Assembly (NCBI RefSeq): GCF_000153805.1
Contig: NZ_DS022298.1
Location: 1,368,827 to 1,432,826 of the forward strand
DNA length: 64,000 nt
Direction: 5' to 3'
Origin: Synechococcus sp. BL107
Lineage (GTDB): Bacteria > Cyanobacteriota > Cyanobacteriia > PCC-6307 > Cyanobiaceae
A model generated the notes under the pieces. That model worked only from the letters and a program-made list of their open reading frames with translations, had not been told where the DNA came from and did no database searches. The position numbers and the translations under genes are program-made. Positions 57,542 to 64,000 of the stretch are shown here, one piece after another (position 1 is the first letter of the stretch; each line of letters opens with the position of its first letter).

Positions 57542-57801
57542 AGCTGATCTGACTCTTGATATTCCATTCTAGGTTTTGAAATGACTCCTGATTGCTCCTC
57601 TTCTTTAAATTTTAAAACTAACGCAGCACAAATGATTTTAGTTTCAACGTTGCCTGCTCGCAAATATTCTCTAGCCGAGATGGATGGGGTTACGAAGTAA
57701 ATATACTTATTATTAGGGTTATCGAAAGTTACAGATTTTGCATCGGAGATCTTGCAGGATTGGGATGGACTTGTTGGATTTATTTGGCAATGTGCAATCA
57801 C
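57448..57801 (-). CDS. possible gene overlapping DUF427
   Basis: This 117-codon frame overlaps the DUF427 start by 94 bases on the same strand. The N-terminal 90 residues look protein-like (SVTFDNPNNKYIYFVTPSISAREYL and FKEEEQSG), but the end lies in antiphase within DUF427. It may be a shadow or a decayed gene. Confidence 0.3.
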   Translation of the reverse strand: MIAHCQINPTSPSQSCKISDAKSVTFDNPNNKYIYFVTPSISAREYLRAGNVETKIICAALVLKFKEEEQSGVISKPRMEYQESDQLWPRLNTLLTTQDHQELNSSQEQYQFILATK

Positions 57802-57818
57802 TAGTTCCCTGCTATTTC

Positions 57819-58013
57819 ATGTCCTTCACCCTTCCTGGCCTTCTTCCGTGGCATTTCCGCATCGTGCTTATCGGTCAGCATGTGGTGTTAGAGGCTTCAT
57901 CTGAGAGTCAACGTCTTAGCACGATTCTTGAGCCTACTAGCAGCCGTATATGTCGTGGATATGAATTAATTCAATCACCCCAATGCGAATTGATTAATGA
58001 TTGTCCCGGTTGA
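57819..58013 (+). CDS. possible small protein
   Basis: From MSFTLPGLLPWHFRIVLIGQHVV this frame gives 64 residues with two Cys pairs near the C-terminus (SRICRGYELIQSPQCELINDCPG). It lies just after the divergent DUF427-side frame. Support is weak. Confidence 0.35.
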   Translation: MSFTLPGLLPWHFRIVLIGQHVVLEASSESQRLSTILEPTSSRICRGYELIQSPQCELINDCPG

Positions 58014-58215
58014 AGCTCTTGAAGATCTCAGTTGGTTTCAACTCTCTATTTCCTCTTCGATTGATTTTTAATCAGTCAGGAAGCTTGTAAGCGATGTCTA
58101 TGGCTGGGCTGATCCCATATTTCTGAGCAAACTGTGTCATTGCTTGGATCAACGTTGGTGTCCGACTGTGTCAGGCGCTCAGGCATTGTTAGGTGATATT
58201 GCAGCCTGATCCTCG

Positions 58216-58566
58216 GTGACCAACAAACGTGCGACTAGTAGCGACAGTGGATCGGGTGGGTTTGGCGGTTCAACCACCACCAGGTCGAAGGCATCAAAGG
58301 CGAGGCGTAAGCCCCGTAAATCGAACCATCGGCGAGAGCAGTGTCCATTAGGTCGTGATCCTGAACTAGAGGCTATAAAGGCTCGCCAGAGTCTTGGCTT
58401 GCCGTTGACGGGCCGATTGAAAGCTCTTCAGGTAAAACAAGCTCATAAATCGCTTGCTGTTCAACACCATCCTGATAAGGGTGGTGATCCGGCGATGATG
58501 ACACGCTTCAATAATGCCCGTGATGTATTACTTGAGCCAGTGATGGAAAGTATCGCTAGTGAATAA
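58216..58566 (+). CDS. J-domain protein with basic N-terminus
   Basis: The 116-residue protein starts with GTG. Its N-terminus is basic and low in complexity (GSTTTRSKASKARRKPRKSNHRREQ) and the C-terminal half contains a J-domain core with the HPD motif (AVQHHPDKGGDPAMMTRFNNARDVL) that stimulates Hsp70 ATPase activity. The protein is shorter than DnaJ proper and has no zinc domain, so it may direct an Hsp70 to a particular partner. Confidence 0.75.
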   Translation: MTNKRATSSDSGSGGFGGSTTTRSKASKARRKPRKSNHRREQCPLGRDPELEAIKARQSLGLPLTGRLKALQVKQAHKSLAVQHHPDKGGDPAMMTRFNNARDVLLEPVMESIASE

Positions 58567-58573
58567 GCCTGGC

Positions 58574-58696
58574 TCATTGCTTGGGCGACCGGCCAAGCAC
58601 TAACCAACAAATCCAAAGGATCCCTACCAAACTCACAACCGTGTAAATCCAGTCGGCATAGGGGGTCCAAAACATTCCTACGTATAAATGATTCAC
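58574..58696 (-). CDS. 40-residue membrane protein, second of overlapping pair
   Basis: Starting at GTG (VNHLYVGMFWTPYADW), this gives 40 residues with one hydrophobic helix (IYTVVSLVGILWICWLVLG) and a short basic tail. The start overlaps the stop of the 29-residue gene by 2 bases. A shorter ATG start at 58675 is possible. Confidence 0.45.
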   Translation of the reverse strand: MNHLYVGMFWTPYADWIYTVVSLVGILWICWLVLGRSPKQ

Positions 58697-58782
58697 CGAT
58701 CCCAAACCAAAATGAGGACGGCCAACACTGCACCAAATACCAAAAATGGTGTTGCGATGGTCAGAATCGATTGCGTGTCCAT
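58693..58782 (-). CDS. 29-residue membrane protein, first of overlapping pair
   Basis: Direct reading gives MDTQSILTIATPFLVFG and continues to a total of 29 residues with one membrane helix (FLVFGAVLAVLILVW). Its TGA overlaps the GTG of the following mini-protein gene, an arrangement typical of translational coupling. Confidence 0.45.
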   Translation of the reverse strand: MDTQSILTIATPFLVFGAVLAVLILVWDR

Positions 58783-58971
58783 CGACGATGCGGGGCTCAC
58801 AAATAGTCTCTCCGCAAGTGCCTAGGTTGTCAATTGTTTGATATCATTTGATATCTATTAAGCTTTAAATTAAGTCTTAATTAGCCTGAATATTTGGACG
58901 TCTCTCTCTATTTGTCAAATCTTCTAATTAGCTTCGAATGTCATGCTTATCATGCTTGTATATATGACCTG

Positions 58972-59229
58972 TCAGCGAATGATGGTTGCTTTAAAAAAAC
59001 CTAGTCCAAGGCCAAATGACTGTTTTTTATCGCGATGAAGTGTAATCGCGATATCAAAATCAAGTAATCCCTCCTGATTGATATCTTGGCACGTTAAGCC
59101 ATGGGTGTTTTCATGTTCAAACTGATCCATGATCTTGTCTTTGTTCGCTTCAAGATTTTCGACAATCTGCTTGAGTACATAATCTCGCCAGGCATTGATT
59201 GCTTCCTGACTGATTGAGTCACTATTCAT
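58972..59229 (-). CDS. small hypothetical protein
   Basis: This 85-residue protein begins MNSDSISQEAINAWRDYVLKQIVENLEANKDKIMDQF and is helical and charged; the end (SFGLGLGFFKATIIR) is more hydrophobic. No family is recognised. Confidence 0.6.
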   Translation of the reverse strand: MNSDSISQEAINAWRDYVLKQIVENLEANKDKIMDQFEHENTHGLTCQDINQEGLLDFDIAITLHRDKKQSFGLGLGFFKATIIR

Positions 59230-59423
59230 GGCTAGGATTGAGATTAAGGTTTTAAAGGAGAAAGTATATATACGGCAGTATAGTGGTACTAAGATCCTGT
59301 TGATTAAATTTCTTCAGTCTTTATATTGTCGTTGTGTATTGACTAGATCGGCAATCTTCTGGCATCAAATTGAGTCTTAATTTTAGCTTCCACGGATGGT
59401 TCATGGTCTGGTGTGTTCTGTGC

Positions 59424-59963
59424 CTAGATCAGCCAGTAGCCGGACCAATCAGGAGCTTCGGATGCTGACACCTCCACTGTGCTGGGTGACAATTGGATAT
59501 GCCAGCGACCATTGCCATCGATCGGTAAGAGGTCATCCACGATTGGGTTGCCATCAATCTTGTATAAATCGTCCTTGTGGATTTGATTCATTCCGTTGAG
59601 CCAGCGTTGCTTAGCTATCGCCTTTGCTGATTGAGCTGTTCGTGCAACGACGATGCCGAATTCATGTTGCTCGGCCATCGATTGGTTTGAATATCCCCCA
59701 AGGTTCACAAACCAAAGTTTATATTCATTGGGTGAATCATTCTTTATTGGTGAATTAACAACAGCCACCGACATCCCGTCAACATGCTGAATTTTGCGAT
59801 AGCTATCGATGTGGAGACCTTTTTTATCTCCAAACCATTCGTTTTTAAGCGTCCTGATTGTATCTTCTATTGATTCTCCAATGACCCAGCGGACGTCATG
59901 GAGTTCAACATTGCAACCGTTGATCCGTCCGCCTAAAACAACAAGGAATAAACGGCTTGTCAT
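59424..59963 (-). CDS. DUF1543 domain protein
   Basis: The 179-residue protein begins RLFLVVLGGRINGCNVELHDVRWVIGESIEDTI, which matches the DUF1543 start (LGGR...NIELHDV...). The second half has a repeated similar unit with IVVARTAQSAKAIAKQRWL and a Trp-rich end. Molecular role unknown. Confidence 0.82.
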   Translation of the reverse strand: MTSRLFLVVLGGRINGCNVELHDVRWVIGESIEDTIRTLKNEWFGDKKGLHIDSYRKIQHVDGMSVAVVNSPIKNDSPNEYKLWFVNLGGYSNQSMAEQHEFGIVVARTAQSAKAIAKQRWLNGMNQIHKDDLYKIDGNPIVDDLLPIDGNGRWHIQLSPSTVEVSASEAPDWSGYWLI

Positions 59964-60043
59964 GGAGGGATGGCTTAATGGGAACTAGATTTTTACATTA
60001 CGTTATTCGATTAACTCATCTATCAATTTTTATTGCTCCTTTC

Positions 60044-62518
60044 TTAAACTTCTTTGTTCAAAGCATCTTTTTGCATGCGCATGATTCGCTCGAGAACAGT
60101 CTCATTCGACATGCGTGAATTGAGACGCTCGACTAACAATGGAAAAGCTAGTGGCCCTGGGCGCGGTGTTTGTACATGGAGCCATTCCTGGGAAGCGGCG
60201 CGAGTTAGTGCCTTGTCTAATCTGCTGAGTTCTAGTTGGTCGTGCATCACTTCTTGATAAGCCTGTTGAAGTAATCGATTAGTTGGTTCATGTCGATTAA
60301 ACACATCAAACAGCAGAGATGCACTAATTTGTAGTTTACCAGTGCTTTTGCTTGATCCTGGAAACCCCCGATTCATTAGCCCTGCTATTTGTGCAATGGC
60401 TCTAAATCGTCGTCTCTGAAGCTCTGATAGATTTAGTGCATTTTGCAGATCATGCTCGAGATTCTCTTTGTCTAGTAGCAGATCGGCATGGTCTTCAACG
60501 AGCTCTTCCATTGGATAGCTTCTTGGTGCTAAAAGTTCAAATCCATAGTCATTGACAGAAACTGTGATTGTGCCGCGATTTAGCTTTGTGAGTCTGGATG
60601 CCCACAGAAATCCGATTCCTTCGTGGACAAACCGTCCTTCAAATGGATATGCAAATAGATGGGATCCTTCGCGTGTCTGACAGGTTTCAATGAGTAGCTG
60701 ATGAGTCTTTGGTAAAACAGATAGATCCTGTTGGCGGTCAAATAATGGTTTTAATGCCTTCAATTCTGGTGTATCAAGATCTTCTCGCCTTGCCCGATCT
60801 ATTTCCTGTCGAAGGTGATGGGTCAGCAGATCAGATAGAGCCATTTGTCCGCCTGCCCATGCTGGAACCGTACGACTTTTTTTCGTGCTTACCTTGACGT
60901 AGGCTGTCATCTCTCTTAAACGAATAAATTCAAGTTGTCGTCCTGAAAAAAAGAAAACATCCTTGGGTTTTAGCTGGCTAATAAATGTTTCTTCGACATG
61001 TCCCAATACAGCTCCTCGTACAAAACGGACTGTGATTGATGGTGCTGCTGTGATCGTACCAATATTGAATCGATGTAGTCTTGCAATAGTTTTCTCGCGA
61101 ATATGAAATCTATCGCTTTCCGTACTCCATTCAAGTTTTTTGTATCTTGGGTAGGCGCCTAAGCATTCTCCACCGTCTTTAAGAAACATTAGGCTCCAAT
61201 CCCAGTCGGCTTGGCTGAGATGTTCATAAGATGCGCTTGTCCTTACTGAACTAAGTGTTTGTTCTGGGTTGAAACCAGGTCCACATGCAAGGCTTGTTAG
61301 GTGTTGAAGTAATACATCAAGGGGTGCATTGGGTGGTTTTCGTTGCTCGACTAGTCCTTCTTCTAAACCACGTCGAACAGCGCTTAGTTCTAGGAGCTCA
61401 AGTGCATTTGTTGGCATAAATAATACTTTAGAGGTGCCTCCTGGTACGTGGGCAGACCGACCTGCCCGTTGTAATAGGCGAGCTAAATTCTTAGGACTGC
61501 CGATTTGTACAACTTGTTCTACGGGCTGAAAATCAACACCTAAATCAAGGGAACTTGTGCACACAACCCAACGAATATCTCCAACTTTTACAGCTGATTC
61601 AATCGACTCACGTTCCCCACGATCAATCGCGCTGTGATGCAACGCGAGTGCCCCTTCCATTTCAGGACAAGCGAAACGAAGACACTGATGCCAGCGCTCT
61701 GATTGATTTCTTGTGTTGGTGAAAAGTAGTGTGCTGACGCTCGGATTGAGTACAGCTACTAACTCTTCATACATTCGCAGTCCGAGATGGCCTGCCCACG
61801 GGAAACCATCAATTGTTTCTGGGAAGATGCTACGGATATCCGTGGTTCTCGCTGGTGCGCCCCCAATCATGATGGGTTGACATTTTGTTCCGAGTGCGTG
61901 TCGTGCGGCTTGGTTTAAATTTCCAATCGTGGCACTAATTGCCCAGGTCTGTAGTTTTGGTCGTTGTTGGCGAAGCCATGAAAGGCATAGCTCTGTTTGG
62001 CTACCCCGCTTGCTTCCCATCAATTCATGCCATTCATCCAAAATCACGGTGTCGAGGTTTTTGAACAAAAACTCTGCTTTCGGATTGCTGAGCAACAGTG
62101 TGAGTGATTCAGGTGTGGTGACTAATATTTCTGGTGGTGTTTTCAGTTGTTTTGTCCGTTCACTACTTTTACTGTCGCCATTCCGGATACCCACCCGTAG
62201 CGGCCAGTCCATTGCTTCGATTGGTTCGCGAATTGCTAGAGCGAGATCCCGACTCAATGCACGTAGTGGTGTGAGATACAGCAAACGTATCCCAGTGCAA
62301 TCCGTGTTGTCTGCCAACATTTTGGCTATTGGTCCCATGACTGCAGCAAACGTTTTGCCAGACCCTGTTGGTACTTGGATTAGGCCACTTTGCCCCTTTA
62401 GATGTGCTTTCCATGTTTCAGTTTGAAATGTTAACGGCGACCATCCCTGATGATTGAACCAATCATGAATAGGTTGTAGTTGATCGGTAAATACCAATTC
62501 CATTTCATGTCCAAGCAT
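60044..62518 (-). CDS. ligase-associated Lhr-like DEAD/DEAH-box helicase
   Basis: The 824-residue protein is a superfamily-2 helicase of the Lhr type found next to ATP-dependent DNA ligases. Walker A is PTGSGKTFAAVM (about residues 50-61), the DEAD/DEAH-type box is DEWHEL, and SATIGN, STLLFTNTRNQSERW and SSLDLGVDFQ and RAGRSAHVPG are conserved helicase motifs. A winged-helix and C-terminal region follow. It starts 15 bases after the ligase gene, indicating an operon with a joint DNA repair role; that role is inferred from context and family. Confidence 0.9.
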   Translation of the reverse strand: MLGHEMELVFTDQLQPIHDWFNHQGWSPLTFQTETWKAHLKGQSGLIQVPTGSGKTFAAVMGPIAKMLADNTDCTGIRLLYLTPLRALSRDLALAIREPIEAMDWPLRVGIRNGDSKSSERTKQLKTPPEILVTTPESLTLLLSNPKAEFLFKNLDTVILDEWHELMGSKRGSQTELCLSWLRQQRPKLQTWAISATIGNLNQAARHALGTKCQPIMIGGAPARTTDIRSIFPETIDGFPWAGHLGLRMYEELVAVLNPSVSTLLFTNTRNQSERWHQCLRFACPEMEGALALHHSAIDRGERESIESAVKVGDIRWVVCTSSLDLGVDFQPVEQVVQIGSPKNLARLLQRAGRSAHVPGGTSKVLFMPTNALELLELSAVRRGLEEGLVEQRKPPNAPLDVLLQHLTSLACGPGFNPEQTLSSVRTSASYEHLSQADWDWSLMFLKDGGECLGAYPRYKKLEWSTESDRFHIREKTIARLHRFNIGTITAAPSITVRFVRGAVLGHVEETFISQLKPKDVFFFSGRQLEFIRLREMTAYVKVSTKKSRTVPAWAGGQMALSDLLTHHLRQEIDRARREDLDTPELKALKPLFDRQQDLSVLPKTHQLLIETCQTREGSHLFAYPFEGRFVHEGIGFLWASRLTKLNRGTITVSVNDYGFELLAPRSYPMEELVEDHADLLLDKENLEHDLQNALNLSELQRRRFRAIAQIAGLMNRGFPGSSKSTGKLQISASLLFDVFNRHEPTNRLLQQAYQEVMHDQLELSRLDKALTRAASQEWLHVQTPRPGPLAFPLLVERLNSRMSNETVLERIMRMQKDALNKEV

Positions 62519-62532
62519 ACTTAAGATCTCCG

Positions 62533-64000
62533 CTATTTTTTCATTAATTCTTTTGCATCGCTTAAGTAATTTCCTTCTTGGGCAGGCTTATCCTTCCGCC
62601 AGCGAAGAATTCTTGGGAAACGCACGGCTATTCCAGCTTTGTGCCGTTTTGATGGATGAATTCCTTCAAACCCCAGTTCAAAGACTTGTTCGGGACGAAC
62701 AGATCGCGTTGGACCAAAACGTTGCAGCGTGTTCTTTCTGATCCATCGATCGAGTTCAAGGATTTCTTCGTTATCAAGTCCGGAGTAAGCCTTTGCGAAG
62801 GTTATTAGTTCTGGTTTTTCTGCATCGTTCCAAAGACCAAATGTGTAATCGGTAAATAAATTTGCGCGCCGACCATGACCTGCCTGTGCGTACAGAAGAA
62901 CCGCATCCAGGTGCATGGGATCTAGCTTGTATTTCCACCAGGTACCACGCTTTCGACCAGCTAAATAGGGAGATGTGCAGTGCTTCAGCATTACCCCTTC
63001 AGCATGCTTTGTTTTTGCTTCCTGTCGCTGCTGATCGAGCTCTTCCCATGTTTTTAGCTGCCAGTGCTGGCTTTGTTGTAATCGCCACTGCTCCGGATGT
63101 GTCAGCGTCCTGATCAGTTCAGATAGCTTTTGCTGTCGTTCTGTAATGGGTTCTTGTCGAATGTCTTGTCCGTTGTGTTCCAACAGGTCGTAGGCGACAA
63201 AACGCATCGGACATTCTCGTTTCAACAGGTTTCCCACGTGTTTCCGTCCCAGACGTCGTTGCAATTGGTCGAAGCCGAGTGGCGTTGAATCTCCTTTCTT
63301 CCAACAGATCACTTCTCCATCGAGAACAGTTCCATCCGGTAGAGCCTCTCCGATCGAGATCAGTTCCGGAAAACTGTCATTCACGAGTTCCTCTCCTCGA
63401 CTCCACAGGAATGTTCCGTTTCCTCGGTGAATCAATTGGCCCCGAATGCCATCCCATTTCCATTCGACGAGCCAGTTCTTCGGGTCGCTCCCTTGAAGTC
63501 GACGAAGGTCGATGGGGCTGGCTAGAAAAAAAGGATAAGGAGTGCCCCTTGATTGTTGTTCTTCTGCGTTGGCGGGAAGGGTGAGCTGCTGGAAATTCTC
63601 TGCCGTTGGATCAAAGCCGCCCATTAACCGTTGGACAACTAGCTCGATGTCGAGCGCATACGCCTCTGCAATTGCGCGACTGATCAACCCCGTTGAGACA
63701 CCCACTCGGAATCCCCCCGTGAGCAGTTTATTGATCACAAAGTGTTGATTATTTGGAACTGTCTGCCATAGCTCAAGAACAGCGTTGGCTTCGTTGTCGT
63801 CCTTAAGCCTGCTGATCGATGGCAGAAGGATATCCATCCACCATTGCAGTGGTTGATTCTCTGGAATGTTTGGAAGGTCTGAGGTCACCGGATCGACCTT
63901 GTCACGAACAGCTGGCCATAACAGGGTGATCGTCTCGGCTGAATCTCCGACCTGTCCGTGGCATTCGTCAACTAACCATTCAGGGATTCCACCCCGTTGC
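62533..64000 (-). CDS. ATP-dependent DNA ligase (5' truncated by window end)
   Basis: The ligase joins nicked DNA using an AMP-lysine intermediate. The nucleophile Lys is in VEWKWDGIRGQL (motif I). Others are VLDGEVICWKKGD (motif III region), AEGVMLKHCTSPYLAG and RGTWWKYK (motifs IV-V). The frame is open beyond the window edge, upstream of any start, with IPEWLVDECHGQVGDSAETI typical of the family's N-terminal domain, so part of the gene lies outside. The downstream helicase belongs to the same module. Confidence 0.93.
   Translation of the reverse strand, partial: QRGGIPEWLVDECHGQVGDSAETITLLWPAVRDKVDPVTSDLPNIPENQPLQWWMDILLPSISRLKDDNEANAVLELWQTVPNNQHFVINKLLTGGFRVGVSTGLISRAIAEAYALDIELVVQRLMGGFDPTAENFQQLTLPANAEEQQSRGTPYPFFLASPIDLRRLQGSDPKNWLVEWKWDGIRGQLIHRGNGTFLWSRGEELVNDSFPELISIGEALPDGTVLDGEVICWKKGDSTPLGFDQLQRRLGRKHVGNLLKRECPMRFVAYDLLEHNGQDIRQEPITERQQKLSELIRTLTHPEQWRLQQSQHWQLKTWEELDQQRQEAKTKHAEGVMLKHCTSPYLAGRKRGTWWKYKLDPMHLDAVLLYAQAGHGRRANLFTDYTFGLWNDAEKPELITFAKAYSGLDNEEILELDRWIRKNTLQRFGPTRSVRPEQVFELGFEGIHPSKRHKAGIAVRFPRILRWRKDKPAQEGNYLSDAKELMKK

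Noticed and set aside
1-64000. CRISPR arrays, insertion sequences, prophage and rRNA genes
   Set aside because: No regular repeat-spacer array, transposase, integrase, phage structural gene or rRNA sequence was seen on reading the window.

Overview
The window is a chromosome segment of a marine unicellular cyanobacterium, most likely Synechococcus of the marine picocyanobacterial group. Evidence for this is the PtrA-type Crp regulator beside tandem pstS genes, an SLH-domain porin, an Hli protein, a PAM68-type photosystem II assembly factor, a solanesyl diphosphate synthase and a UbiD carboxy-lyase for plastoquinone, DUF1350, DUF1816, fibrillin-like proteins, and many short hypothetical proteins of picocyanobacterial type. 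The species is an inference; no search was run.

Layout. 1-15.6 kb is dense housekeeping DNA: murF (5' truncated), glmU, an MnmC-type methyltransferase, aroA, ubiD, comB, a nitrilase, a cell-wall amidase, murI, a prenyl synthase, a HAD phosphatase, acs, DUF1350, a PrxQ-type peroxiredoxin and a DEDDh exonuclease. 16-25 kb is a phosphate-response cluster: two pstS copies, arsJ and its partner GAPDH, ptrA, a PhoB/SphR-like regulator with an eroded receiver domain, and a porin. Five places in this cluster carry 8-bp repeats on an 11-bp period that match the cyanobacterial Pho box (PyTTAAPyPyT/A). Together they suggest one PHO regulon for uptake across the outer membrane (porin), capture of phosphate (PstS), removal of the arsenate that enters with it (GAPDH plus ArsJ) and regulation (PtrA and the regulator).

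25-47 kb is mostly housekeeping again: tRNA-Pro, msrA, an ABC exporter, trpD, carA, a STAS protein, mini-RNase III, an rlmB-type methyltransferase with a long Arg/Ser-rich tail, gatA, dnaE, a PAM68-like gene, rpsO, ruvA, a DMT exporter, dnaG, an acyltransferase and a Mn/Zn-type ABC permease.

47-60 kb is an accessory-looking, AT-richer region of short genes, many unrecognised. It holds two fibrillin-like proteins, a Nudix/ABC operon, an hli operon, DUF427, DUF1543 and J-domain proteins, plus several proteins of 24-49 residues found by reading the sequence directly. 60-64 kb holds a ligase-associated Lhr-type helicase and an ATP-dependent DNA ligase that runs off the window end.

The strongest leads are the Pho-box cluster, including inverted Pho boxes before the porin and the eroded regulator; the two PstS paralogues with different charge and anchoring; a terminator-like hairpin just before trpD; a perfect 14-bp inverted repeat inside the STAS gene; the Arg/Ser-rich RlmB; overlapping mini-membrane proteins; and an unexplained block at 52.4-53.4 kb that ends in an orphan terminator.
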